Shown here: positions 1-8,181 of the stretch, one piece after another
Layout of the letters: every line of letters starts with the position of its first letter
Numbering within the stretch: position 1 is the first letter of the stretch
Notes under the pieces: generated by a model
Databases searched by the model: none
The model's input: the letters and a program-made list of their open reading frames with translations, nothing else
Told to the model about the DNA's origin: nothing
Translations under genes and position numbers: made by a program
NCBI RefSeq assembly: GCF_001692325.1
Contig: NZ_LXKN01000075.1
Location: 62,001 to 126,000 of the forward strand
DNA from: Rhizobium sp. AC27/96
GTDB lineage: Bacteria; Pseudomonadota; Alphaproteobacteria; Rhizobiales; Rhizobiaceae
Length of the DNA stretch: 64,000 nucleotides
Reading direction: 5' to 3'

Positions 1-764
1 AGATGTCCGGTCGCCCAGCGGCTGGCATGCACCACGCCGAGCGCACCATTGGCAAAATCGACCGACATCGAGAAGCTGTCGTTCGCATCGAGCGTATACT
101 CGCCGATGCGCTCTTCCGGTGCCTTGTTGAAGGTCTTCAGGCGGGCGAAAACATGGTCGATATCCGTTGCGGCGCCATAGGCGGCGAAATCGAGGATATG
201 GATGCCGATATCGCCGAGAACGCCGTTCGAGCCGTGACCGGTCGACAGGCGCCAGAGCCATTTGGACTCGCTGCGCCAATCGCCCCAGGCCTTGGAAACC
301 AACCAGCTCTGCAGGTAGGAGGCTTCCACATGCTTCACGGTGCCGATCTCGCCCGAAATCACCATCTCGCGCGCCTTCTGCAGCTGCGCGACATTGCGAT
401 AGGTCAGGTTGACCATGTTGACGACGCCTGCCCTCTCGGCAGCCTCCGTCATCTCGAGCGCCTTTTCATAATTCTCCGCGAGAGGCTTCTCGCAGAGAAC
501 GTGCTTGCCGGCGGCAAGCAGCGGCAGGGTCGTCGGATTGTGAGCCTTGTCCGGCGTGACGTTCGTCACCGAATCGAACTCACCCCAGGCGATGGCCTCG
601 TCCAGCGACAGAAAACGGTTCTTGATGTCGAACGTATCGCAAAAGGCAGTGAGCCTTGTCGCATCCGTATCGACGGCGCCGACGATCTCGACACCGGGAA
701 TACGGACGAAATGCTCCACATGGTTCTTCGCCATGCCGCCCGTGCCAACTACTATGAGACGCAT
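1..764 (-). CDS. thuB: Gfo/Idh/MocA-family oxidoreductase, ThuB-like (partial, 3' end outside window)
   Basis: Reading from the ATG at 764 toward the left edge gives an uninterrupted frame with an N-terminal Rossmann motif (VGTGGMAKNH) and the family signature CEKPLAE near residue 95, whose Lys is the usual catalytic residue. No stop is reached, so the C-terminus lies outside the window. The start is 8 bp after the thuA stop, so the two are co-transcribed. In Sinorhizobium and Agrobacterium ThuA and ThuB act together in conversion of trehalose and related disaccharides to 3-keto sugars; that role is carried over from family and order, and the substrate here is not shown by sequence. Confidence 0.8.
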   Translation of the reverse strand, partial: MRLIVVGTGGMAKNHVEHFVRIPGVEIVGAVDTDATRLTAFCDTFDIKNRFLSLDEAIAWGEFDSVTNVTPDKAHNPTTLPLLAAGKHVLCEKPLAENYEKALEMTEAAERAGVVNMVNLTYRNVAQLQKAREMVISGEIGTVKHVEASYLQSWLVSKAWGDWRSESKWLWRLSTGHGSNGVLGDIGIHILDFAAYGAATDIDHVFARLKTFNKAPEERIGEYTLDANDSFSMSVDFANGALGVVHASRWATGH

Positions 765-772
765 ATTCTACC

Positions 773-1558
773 TCAGCGATAACCGGCTTCGCCGGCTTGG
801 TGCAGTCTTGGGCCACGCTCGACGATCGGCTCCAGCGCCTTCTCAACCGGGACGTTCGGCGCATCATGAATGCTTACCTGCGTGCCGAGCGGGTTGTGGG
901 CCCACTTCACGGAGTTGACCAGCACCTTCTGTACGGTGTCGTTATGATAGGTCGGGTAGGTCTCGTGGCCGGGGCGGAAATAGAAGATGTTGCCCGCACC
1001 GCGGCGCCACGTCATGCCCGAGCGGAAGACTTCACCGCCCTGGAACCAGGAGATGAACACGGTTTCGAGCGGCTCCGGAACGGAAAACTGCTCGCCGTAC
1101 ATTTCCTCGTTTTCAAGCTCGAAATGCTCGCCGAGGCCGGCCGCGATCGGGTGACGCGGATTGATGACCCACAGGCGCTCGCGCTCGCCGGCTTCGCGCC
1201 ACTTCAATGCGCAGGGCGTGCCCATCAGTCGCTTGAAGACCTTGGAGAAATGACCCGAATGCAGGACGATGAGGCCCATGCCTTCCCAGACACGCTTGGC
1301 AACGCGCTCGACGACCTCGTCCTTGACGGCGCCGTGATCCTTGTGACCCCACCAAAGCAGGACGTCGGTATCCTTCAGCCGGGCCTCGCTCAAACCATGC
1401 TCCGGCTCTTGCAACGTTGCAGTCGTTGCCTCAATACCGGCATCGACATTCAGCGCCTTGGCGATGGTGTTGTGCATGCCCTCGGGATAGATCCCGGCGA
1501 CAACCTTGTTAGTCTGTTCGTGAATGTTCTCGCCCCAAACGACGGCACGAATAGTCAT
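773..1558 (-). CDS. thuA: ThuA-domain protein (trehalose/disaccharide utilisation)
   Basis: A 261-residue protein with the ThuA fold of the glutamine-amidotransferase-like superfamily: a central LLWWGHKDHG segment, GLIVLHSGHFSKVF and a C-terminal GNIFYFRPGHETYP block typical of ThuA. Length is normal for the family. The ATG has a good ribosome site (AGGAG about 8 bases upstream). It heads a two-gene unit with the ThuB-like gene. Unlike the S. meliloti thuEFGKAB operon, no trehalose transporter genes lie directly upstream; the next sugar transporter is separated by an SMR/tetR pair. The name is by family and partner, and the exact sugar is not established. Confidence 0.85.
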   Translation of the reverse strand: MTIRAVVWGENIHEQTNKVVAGIYPEGMHNTIAKALNVDAGIEATTATLQEPEHGLSEARLKDTDVLLWWGHKDHGAVKDEVVERVAKRVWEGMGLIVLHSGHFSKVFKRLMGTPCALKWREAGERERLWVINPRHPIAAGLGEHFELENEEMYGEQFSVPEPLETVFISWFQGGEVFRSGMTWRRGAGNIFYFRPGHETYPTYHNDTVQKVLVNSVKWAHNPLGTQVSIHDAPNVPVEKALEPIVERGPRLHQAGEAGYR

Positions 1559-1603
1559 TACGGCACTCCTCTTATACCATTGGAATTGAATAGTTTACGC
1601 GAT

Positions 1604-1617
1604 CCAAAGCGCTTTGG
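1604..1617. promoter_or_regulatory. LacI-type operator-like palindrome upstream of thuA
   Basis: CCAAAGCGCTTTGG is a perfect 14-bp palindrome with the central CG usual in LacI-family operators, 46 bp upstream of the thuA start. A degenerate second copy, CCAAAGCGATTTGA, lies at 1671-1684. It may instead belong to a dispersed repeat, so the operator call is inference. Confidence 0.4.
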
Positions 1618-1720
1618 GAAAACGCTATACTTCAGGTCTCCTGAACCATTTAATGCAAGACATAATGCGTCCAAAGCGATTTGACAAAGGCAAAAATGGC
1701 CATGAAAAACACCTGTCTTT

Positions 1721-2062
1721 TCAGTGCGACACGGATTTTGAAAACAGATTGACGATGAGGACACCGGCGATGATCAGCGCCAGGCCGATGATGGCGGCAA
1801 GGTCGAGTTTCTGGCGGAAAAGCACCAGCCCGACCGCCGAAATCAGCACGATGCCGAGCCCGCTCCAGATGGCGTAGGCAATGCCCACCGGCATCACCCG
1901 CAACGTTACCGACAGACAATAGAAAGCCGCAGTGTAGCAAACCACCAGCAGGACCGTAGGGCCAAGCCGCGTGAACTGCTGCGACATTTGCAATGCCGTC
2001 GTACCGATCACCTCAAGCACGATCGCAGCCACCAGCATTGCATAGACCGATGCGTTCGCCAT
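1721..2062 (-). CDS. Small multidrug resistance (EmrE/QacE-type) exporter
   Basis: A 113-residue membrane protein with four hydrophobic helices, the normal SMR size. The conserved membrane-embedded Glu of helix 1 is present in AAIVLEVIGTTALQ, and helix 4 carries the usual GVLIVNLFS ending. The frame extends upstream, but the ATG at 2062 is preceded by GGAG and matches the family N-terminus. It is 19 bp downstream of a TetR gene on the same strand, a common arrangement for a locally controlled drug/proton antiporter. The substrate (quaternary ammonium compounds or guanidinium-type) cannot be told from sequence. Confidence 0.88.
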   Translation of the reverse strand: MANASVYAMLVAAIVLEVIGTTALQMSQQFTRLGPTVLLVVCYTAAFYCLSVTLRVMPVGIAYAIWSGLGIVLISAVGLVLFRQKLDLAAIIGLALIIAGVLIVNLFSKSVSH

Positions 2063-2081
2063 TCCGTATTCTCCGATATTC

Positions 2082-2645
2082 CTAGAGCTGTGTAAGTTCG
2101 ACAAGCCGATCGATAAGCCTCTGCCGGGCACTCTCGTCCATATCCCGGCTGCCGAGCAGGTCCGCCAGCCAGAGCCCGTCCGTCGCCAGCCTGACGATGG
2201 CCGCATCCACCGAGGAGTCCGTTCCGACATATTCCTCGCTGCGCTCGCGCACCCAATCACGCCAGCGCTGACGCAATTGCGGCTCGCTGAGCAGCACCAT
2301 CGTCACCTGCGCCCAGTCCTTCGTACCCTGCGGCTGATCGCGCAGCGCAAGGCAGGCATGAAGGTAGCCGCGGGTGAAGCGCCCATGCGGCAACGGATCG
2401 GCGCGCATCGCCTCCTCGATCGCCGCATCCAGTCGCTCCAGCAGGCTGTCGAACAATGCTTCAAGCAGCATGTTCTTGCTGGGAAAATGATGCAGCAATC
2501 CGCCCTTGCTGACACCGGAAGCGCCGGAAACGGCATCCAGCGTCACCGCCATCATCCCCTTTTCCGAAGCCAGCCGCGCCGCCACGTCAAGCAGTTGCTG
2601 GCGGACGAACAGAGGCTGCTTCTTCCTATGGTGCGCAGTAGACAT
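2082..2645 (-). CDS. TetR/AcrR-family transcriptional regulator
   Basis: 187 residues with an N-terminal TetR helix-turn-helix at about residues 12-60, including the TLDAVSGASGVSKGGLLHHFPSK-type recognition region, followed by an all-helical ligand and dimer domain. Length is normal. It is followed after 19 bp by the SMR exporter gene, so it probably represses both itself and the exporter. The 95-bp upstream region holds only a short inverted repeat (GACG-N4-CGTC near 2668) and no convincing long operator. The effector is unknown. Confidence 0.88.
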   Translation of the reverse strand: MSTAHHRKKQPLFVRQQLLDVAARLASEKGMMAVTLDAVSGASGVSKGGLLHHFPSKNMLLEALFDSLLERLDAAIEEAMRADPLPHGRFTRGYLHACLALRDQPQGTKDWAQVTMVLLSEPQLRQRWRDWVRERSEEYVGTDSSVDAAIVRLATDGLWLADLLGSRDMDESARQRLIDRLVELTQL

Positions 2646-2740
2646 GGCGGCATAACATACCAGTTGGACGGTTTCGTCAATGAACTATTCGTCGATCCTA
2701 AAACTCACGAATTCCAAACCTCATCCAAGCCATTCTCCTC

Positions 2741-3829
2741 TCAATTCACGCAATGATAAGCGACATCATTCGCATCGAAGATCGATACCTTTGCCGCATC
2801 GACAGTAAACGCTATCGGCGCGCCGGTGGCGACCGTCGTCATGCCCGGATCCGTACCGATAATCTTCGAGCCATCCTTGAGCCGGACATGGACAAGCGAT
2901 CGGTCGCCCAGGCGCTCCACAGTTTCCACATGCCCGCCAATATCGCCCTTCTCTGCGGCCGCAACGACCAGATGCTCGGGGCGAATGCCGAGCGTCAAGC
3001 CGGAATTCGAAAGGCCGTCGAGCGGCACGGAAGTCCTGATGACCGAACCATCCGGCAAGGTCGCAGTTGCCAATCCGCCCGCCTCGCCGACACCGGCGAT
3101 ATTGATGAAGTTCATGCCCGGCGAGCCCACAAACTGAGCGACATAACGGGTTGCGGGCCGCGTATAGATTTCGACGGGTGACGCCACCTGCTCGATCTTC
3201 TTGTTGTTGAGCAGCACGATACGGTCCGCGAGCGTCATCGCCTCCACCTGATCATGCGTAACGAACACCATCGTCGCGCCCAGGCGCTCATGCAGTTGCG
3301 CCAGTTCGACGCGGGTGCGGGTGCGAAGGCCGGCGTCGAGATTGGACAGCGGCTCGTCAAAGAGGAAGACATCCGGCTCGCGCACGATGGCGCGGCCGAT
3401 CGCGACGCGCTGTCGCTGGCCGCCCGATAATGCCGAGGGCTTGCGGTCGAGCAGGTGCGGCATCTCAAGGATCTTTGCGGCTTCCTCGATGCGTCTTGCG
3501 ATCTCATGCTTGGGCGTTTTGATATTTCTCAAACCGAAGGACATGTTGTCGCGTACCGTCATATGCGGATAGAGCGCATAGGACTGGAACACCATCGATA
3601 CGCCGCGTTCGCCCGGCGGCAGCTGGTCGACGCGCTTTCCGCCGATCCAGATCTCGCCGCTGGTGATGGACTCAAGACCCGCGATCATCCGCAGCAAGGT
3701 CGACTTGCCGCAACCGGAGCCACCGAGGAAAACGACGAACTCGCCACGTTCGATCGTCAGATCGATATCGTTGAGAACCTGCACGGCACCGAAATGCTTG
3801 GTGAGGGATTTGATGTTGATTCCTGCCAA
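2741..3829 (-). CDS. Sugar ABC transporter ATP-binding protein (MsmK/UgpC/MalK family)
   Basis: 362 residues with a complete ABC ATPase: Walker A GGSGCGKST near residue 37, Q-loop MVFQSYALYP, signature LSGGQRQR, Walker B VFLFDEPLSNLD and switch His in VTHDQ. After about residue 240 comes the C-terminal TOBE/OB extension (GIRPEHL) that marks carbohydrate importers of the MalK type. It is the last gene of a six-gene minus-strand operon and powers the two permeases upstream. Such ATPases are sometimes shared among several sugar importers, so it may also serve other systems. A 100-bp gap with a good ribosome site separates it from the MalG-type gene. Confidence 0.93.
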   Translation of the reverse strand: MAGINIKSLTKHFGAVQVLNDIDLTIERGEFVVFLGGSGCGKSTLLRMIAGLESITSGEIWIGGKRVDQLPPGERGVSMVFQSYALYPHMTVRDNMSFGLRNIKTPKHEIARRIEEAAKILEMPHLLDRKPSALSGGQRQRVAIGRAIVREPDVFLFDEPLSNLDAGLRTRTRVELAQLHERLGATMVFVTHDQVEAMTLADRIVLLNNKKIEQVASPVEIYTRPATRYVAQFVGSPGMNFINIAGVGEAGGLATATLPDGSVIRTSVPLDGLSNSGLTLGIRPEHLVVAAAEKGDIGGHVETVERLGDRSLVHVRLKDGSKIIGTDPGMTTVATGAPIAFTVDAAKVSIFDANDVAYHCVN

Positions 3830-3929
3830 TTTCTCCTCCTGCGGAAAACTCGAATTTTGTCAGACCTGCCATTCATCGCATCTCGTCCTGCCGGATGATG
3901 ACCGACCGGACGGGACTTTCCGCATTGGT

Positions 3930-4805
3930 TTATTTGACCGCACCGACAGCCACGCCCCGTGTGAGCGTGCGCTGGAAAATCAGGAAGAAGATCACCGTTG
4001 GCGTGATGCCGAGCAACGAGGCCGCCGCAATCGCGGTCGGTTCCTGCGTATTGGCGCCCGAAAGCACGCCCATGGCAACGGAGACCGTCTGATTATTGTT
4101 GGAGACCAGGAACACCAGAGGGATCAGAAACTCGTTCCAGGTCCAGATGAAGAAGAAGGTCGCAAGCACGGCGAGCGTCGGCCGCATCACGGGGACGATC
4201 ACCATCCAGAGGATCTGCCAGCGGCTCGCATTGTCGATCTGCGCGGCTTCGATGATCTCGCGCGGGAAGGTCGCCATGACCGATGAGAGAAGATAGGTAC
4301 CGAAGGCGGTATGCAACACGCCGATGATGAGGATCACCGAAAGCATCGAGTCGAACAGGCCTACCTGCTTGGCCATGTAGTAGAGGGGGTAAACCAGCGC
4401 CTCCTGCGGCGCCATGATGGCAATCAGCAAGATCACCAGCAATGCCTGGCCGCCACGCACCCGGCCGATGCCGATGGCATAGGCATTGAGCAGGCTGAGG
4501 ACGACGGCCAATATGGCTGTGCATCCGCTGATCAGGACGCTGTTGAAGAGCTTGCGCGGAAAATTGACAGTATTCCAGAAGTTCTTGAGCGCCGTCAGAT
4601 CGAAAGTCTTCGGGAAGGCAAGTGGGCCATTGGCGGCGTAATCCGACGGCGTCTTGATGGCGTTGAAGGCCGCCAGAAAGAACGGAAAGAGCGTTCCGGC
4701 CAGAAAGACGAGCAGAATGGCCAGAACGACCCAGCGGCCGAAGCCCTTTCTCTGCCGATGATCCGCCGAGACAACCGGGACCGAAAGCGAAGACGTGGCG
4801 GTCAT
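3930..4805 (-). CDS. Sugar ABC transporter permease (MalG type)
   Basis: A 291-residue inner-membrane protein with six predicted helices and the cytoplasmic EAA loop (EIIEAAQIDNASRWQILWMV) that docks on the ATPase. A short polar N-terminal tail precedes helix 1. It starts one base after the stop of the MalF-type permease gene, a spacing that implies translational coupling. It belongs to the carbohydrate uptake transporter-1 family (MalFG, UgpAE). The substrate cannot be read from sequence; the flanking oxidoreductase and isomerase genes suggest a sugar or sugar derivative oxidised after uptake. Confidence 0.92.
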   Translation of the reverse strand: MTATSSLSVPVVSADHRQRKGFGRWVVLAILLVFLAGTLFPFFLAAFNAIKTPSDYAANGPLAFPKTFDLTALKNFWNTVNFPRKLFNSVLISGCTAILAVVLSLLNAYAIGIGRVRGGQALLVILLIAIMAPQEALVYPLYYMAKQVGLFDSMLSVILIIGVLHTAFGTYLLSSVMATFPREIIEAAQIDNASRWQILWMVIVPVMRPTLAVLATFFFIWTWNEFLIPLVFLVSNNNQTVSVAMGVLSGANTQEPTAIAAASLLGITPTVIFFLIFQRTLTRGVAVGAVK

Positions 4806-4806
4806 A

Positions 4807-5712
4807 TCAATGCCCTCCCTCGGATTGTTTCGATTGCATGCGCAGGAACACGATGCCGAGCACGATGGTCATCACCGTCTGCAAGGTTGCAATCGCCGCC
4901 GCGTAGCCGACGCGGTTCGTCGTGAAGAAATGGTAATAGGACAGGTAGGATGGCACGGTCGTCGCATTGTCCGGGCCGCCTGATGTCAGAACATAGATCG
5001 GCGCAAAAACCTTGAGGGCGGCGATCAGCGTCGTCAGTGCGACCACGAAGATCTCGGGCATCAGCATCGGAATGGTGATGGAGCGGAAGCGGCCGAACCA
5101 GCTGGCATTGTCGAGCTCTGCTGCTTCGTAAAGCGAAGGGTCGACACGCGCCAATCCGGACATGAAGACAACAAGGCAGTAACCGACCTGAACCCAGACG
5201 ATAACGGCGGAAACCGCCCATAGCGCATAGCTCGCATCCCCCAGCCAGTTCTTGGCCATGAAATCGAGGCCGATGGCCTTCAGCACCGCATTGATGATGC
5301 CGATGGGATTGAGGATCCATCCCCAGAGAACGCCGGCAGCGGTCAGCGGCAGGATCTGCGGCAGATAGAAGCCGGCGCGAAAGAAACTCGACCAGGTCTC
5401 GTTGAATTGCGCGCTGATATAGTCGAACAGCACCGCGGCCAGCACCAGCCCCAGAAGAATGGGCACGATCGTCATCGAGATGATGAACAGCAGCGTGTGC
5501 TGGATGGAACCCCAGAAGGCGCCGTCCTGCAGCAGCCTCTCATAATTATCAAAGCCGACATAGCGAGGCGGAATGACGCCGCCCTTCCACGTCGTGAAGC
5601 TGATCACGAAATTGGCAATCAGCGGAATGAGCACGATGACCGCAAACCCCAACATGCCGGGGATCATGTAAAAATAGTATCCCGCCCTGCCGGCGCTCCT
5701 CGACTTATCCAT
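4807..5712 (-). CDS. Sugar ABC transporter permease (MalF type)
   Basis: 301 residues, six predicted membrane helices and an EAA loop (SLYEAAELDNASWFGRFRSI) near residue 205. The N-terminus YYFYMIPGMLGFAV is typical of CUT1 first permeases. It lacks the large periplasmic loop of enteric MalF, as usual for this subfamily in rhizobia. It forms the transmembrane heterodimer with the next gene and receives substrate from the binding protein encoded just upstream. Confidence 0.92.
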   Translation of the reverse strand: MDKSRSAGRAGYYFYMIPGMLGFAVIVLIPLIANFVISFTTWKGGVIPPRYVGFDNYERLLQDGAFWGSIQHTLLFIISMTIVPILLGLVLAAVLFDYISAQFNETWSSFFRAGFYLPQILPLTAAGVLWGWILNPIGIINAVLKAIGLDFMAKNWLGDASYALWAVSAVIVWVQVGYCLVVFMSGLARVDPSLYEAAELDNASWFGRFRSITIPMLMPEIFVVALTTLIAALKVFAPIYVLTSGGPDNATTVPSYLSYYHFFTTNRVGYAAAIATLQTVMTIVLGIVFLRMQSKQSEGGH

Positions 5713-5733
5713 CGAATTCCTCCAGTCCGATAC

Positions 5734-5762
5734 GGCGAGGCGGCGTTTAAAGCCGTCCCGCC
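5734..5762 (-). terminator. Intercistronic hairpin after the sugar-binding protein gene
   Basis: Arms 5734-5744 and 5752-5762 pair over 11 positions with one G-U pair and one mismatch, loop of 7. It sits between the binding-protein and permease genes, where such hairpins commonly trim mRNA so that the binding protein is made in excess. There is no U-tract, so full termination is unlikely. Confidence 0.5.
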
Positions 5763-5783
5763 GTTGTGATTGTCGCCGATGGG

Positions 5784-7049
5784 TTACTGGGCCGCCTGCA
5801 CGTCGTCGTAGGCCTTCTTCAGCCGTGCGGCCAACTGATCAGGCGTCGTGGAACCATTCACCAGGCCGGTGGTCGCCTGGATCAGGAGTTCGTAATAGCC
5901 AGGCACCGGCCAGTCCGGATAGAAACCAAGGCCACCCTTGTCGGAAATCTGCTTGAAGAGTTCGACGTTGCGCTTGCCGACCTCATCGGTGATGGCAGCC
6001 GGATCGGCATCGATTGCGACACCGCCAAGGTTTGCCTGTTCGTTCTGATTTTCCTTGCTCAGCACCAGATCGATGAACTCATAGGCGAGATCCTTGTTCT
6101 TGGCGCTCTTCGGCACCATGAACATGCTGCCCGTCGAGCCGACAGTGTATTTCGGCGTTGGGAAAAGGAACTGGCTCCATTTGAAGGTCTTGATAGTGTT
6201 GGCAAAGTTGCCATTGTTCCAGGTGCCGCTGACGAACATCGGAGCCTTGCCCGAAGAGAAGACGTTGGCAGCATCCGTGCCCTTGAGGCCCGTCGAATCC
6301 TTGGAGATGTAACCCTTGCTCACCCAGTCGGCGATCTTCTGAGCGGCGAACAAGAAGGGCTTCGTATCGAGCGGCGCCTTGAGGCCCTGATAGTTCTTGA
6401 CCCAGGTGTCGTCGGCCTGCGTCAGTGCCAGCGTGTAGAGCAGATGCTGTGCGTTCGAATCCACCGTACCGTAGGCAAGCGGCGTGATGCCCTTCTGCTT
6501 GAAGTGATCGAGAGTCGCCTCGAACTCGGCCAGCGTCGTCGGCACCTTCAGGCCATCGGCCTTGAACATGTCGATGTTGTAGAAGACCGAGACGAACTCG
6601 CCGAGCGCGGGAATACCGATGATCGGGCCCGAGCCATAGACACCGTTCGCATCATATTTGCTGAGCTGCGTGTTGGTTTCGTTCAGGACCTTGTCCCAGC
6701 CGCGCGCCTTGAACTGGTCGTCGAGCGGCGTCAGCAGGCCCTGCGATGCGACGAGACCCGCCGTGGCGTTGCCCTTGTTGTATTCGAGGACGTCAGGAGC
6801 CTGGTCTGAATTGAGAATGAGACTGCCGGCCTTCTGCAATTGATCGAAGGTCTTCTGTTCGAAATTCACGGTTACGTCCGGATGCTTGGCCTTGAAGACG
6901 CCGAGCGCCTTCGTCCAGGCGACAGCCTGAGGCGTATCGGGCAGTTCGTACCACCAGACGTTAAATGTCTTGCTCTGGGCTTGCGCCACACCGGCAGCCA
7001 ACAGAAGCGACATGCCGGCGGTGATCGCCAGCTTCGAAAAAATGCTCAT
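5784..7049 (-). CDS. Sugar ABC transporter substrate-binding protein (family 1)
   Basis: 421 residues beginning with a Sec signal peptide (about residues 1-24, cleaved after AQA), followed by an extracytoplasmic binding-protein fold of the MalE/UgpB family. FNVWWYELPD opens the mature protein, and the interior has the usual APDVLEYNKGN and GTWNNGNF segments. The start has a strong ribosome site (GGAGGAG). It is the first transporter gene in the operon after the two metabolic enzymes. The ligand is probably an oligosaccharide or glycoside, judged by family only. Confidence 0.92.
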   Translation of the reverse strand: MSIFSKLAITAGMSLLLAAGVAQAQSKTFNVWWYELPDTPQAVAWTKALGVFKAKHPDVTVNFEQKTFDQLQKAGSLILNSDQAPDVLEYNKGNATAGLVASQGLLTPLDDQFKARGWDKVLNETNTQLSKYDANGVYGSGPIIGIPALGEFVSVFYNIDMFKADGLKVPTTLAEFEATLDHFKQKGITPLAYGTVDSNAQHLLYTLALTQADDTWVKNYQGLKAPLDTKPFLFAAQKIADWVSKGYISKDSTGLKGTDAANVFSSGKAPMFVSGTWNNGNFANTIKTFKWSQFLFPTPKYTVGSTGSMFMVPKSAKNKDLAYEFIDLVLSKENQNEQANLGGVAIDADPAAITDEVGKRNVELFKQISDKGGLGFYPDWPVPGYYELLIQATTGLVNGSTTPDQLAARLKKAYDDVQAAQ

Positions 7050-7190
7050 ATATTCTCCTCCACCTGCGAACCGTGACGGTGTTTGTCCGACGGCATGGCT
7101 CGCGCTGCCATCGGTCTTTTCCTCTCATTTTTGCCGGGCGTCGCCTCTCCCATGAGACAAGAAGCAGACGCTCGGCAGTTCCTCCGTTTG

Positions 7191-7230
7191 GATGCCCGTC
7201 TTGCCCGAAGCGTCAGCCGCTCCGGGCATC
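7191..7230. repeat. Inverted repeat between isomerase and binding-protein genes
   Basis: GATGCCCG at 7191-7198 pairs perfectly with CGGGCATC at 7223-7230, with a smaller AGCG/CGCT pairing inside. It lies in the 234-bp gap downstream of the TIM-barrel gene and upstream of the binding-protein gene. It could be an mRNA hairpin or a partial terminator; there is no U-run. Confidence 0.35.
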
Positions 7231-7283
7231 TGATTAACGCACAACTTGCCTCCTAAATCGATGCAGATTCGCAAATACGTGCG

Positions 7284-8177
7284 CTATTCGACAAAGTCCC
7301 CACCCCGGCTTTTCTTCAGATAGTTCAGGCCATGAACTTGGCCAGTCATTTCCAGCGCATCGCGATAGACCGGATCATGCCAGCCTTCGATGTCGATGGA
7401 ACCGGACCAGCCGGCAAGACGCAGTTCGGAGATGATGTCGGTCCAGTTGCTGTCGCCGAAGCCCGGCGTGCGCATGAAGACGAACTTCTCCTTGCCGAAA
7501 ATGCCGTGCTCCTTGATGACATCCCAGCGGATCGTCGCGTCCTTGCCGTGGACGTGGAAAATCTTCTTCGCCCATTTGCGGATCTGCGGCAGCGGCTCGA
7601 TCAGATAGACCATCTGATGGCACGGCTCCCATTCCAGGCCGAGATTGTCGTCTGGGGTCTCATTGAACATCAGCTCCCACGCATCGGGATTATGCGCGAT
7701 GTTCCAATCGCCGGTCGCCCAGTTGCCATCCATGGCGCAGTTTTCGAAAGCGATCTTGATGCCCTTGTCGGCAGCGCGCTTGGCAAGCTCGCTCCACACC
7801 TGCTTGTAGCGCGGCAGGCTTTCCGTGAGCGGCTTGTTGCGGATGCGGCCGGTAAAGCCGGCAACGCAAGTGGCGCCGAAATGATGAGCGTTGTCGATGC
7901 AATCCTTCCAGCCCTGCAGCGTCTGCAGGTCAAGTTCGCGCTCTTCAAGTGGATTACCGAACATGCCGAGGGTCGAGATGGTGATATCGCGATCGCCGAT
8001 GGCGTCCAGGCTGCGCTTGCCGAGTTCCGCCAGGTTCTGGCCGTTCGTGGTCTGCCAGAAGAATGGCTCGAAGCTTTCAAAGCCGAGATCGGCGATCTTG
8101 GCGATATTCTTGGCGGCATCCTCGTTCGTCGCCCTGATCATCGTGCCGATGCGGATGGCCTTTGCCGGATTGGTCAT
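7284..8177 (-). CDS. Sugar phosphate isomerase/epimerase-like TIM-barrel protein
   Basis: 297 residues of the xylose-isomerase-like TIM-barrel family (AP endonuclease family 2 fold). Likely metal ligands are the Glu of IAFENCAMDG, the His of FHVHGKDA and the Glu near the end in SIDIEGWHDP. It overlaps nothing and starts 4 bp after the stop of the upstream oxidoreductase gene. Members paired with Gfo/Idh/MocA enzymes act on inositol-type, keto-sugar or glycoside intermediates. Here the pair probably processes the imported sugar, but the reaction is not established. Confidence 0.83.
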   Translation of the reverse strand: MTNPAKAIRIGTMIRATNEDAAKNIAKIADLGFESFEPFFWQTTNGQNLAELGKRSLDAIGDRDITISTLGMFGNPLEERELDLQTLQGWKDCIDNAHHFGATCVAGFTGRIRNKPLTESLPRYKQVWSELAKRAADKGIKIAFENCAMDGNWATGDWNIAHNPDAWELMFNETPDDNLGLEWEPCHQMVYLIEPLPQIRKWAKKIFHVHGKDATIRWDVIKEHGIFGKEKFVFMRTPGFGDSNWTDIISELRLAGWSGSIDIEGWHDPVYRDALEMTGQVHGLNYLKKSRGGDFVE

Positions 8178-8181
8178 TGTC

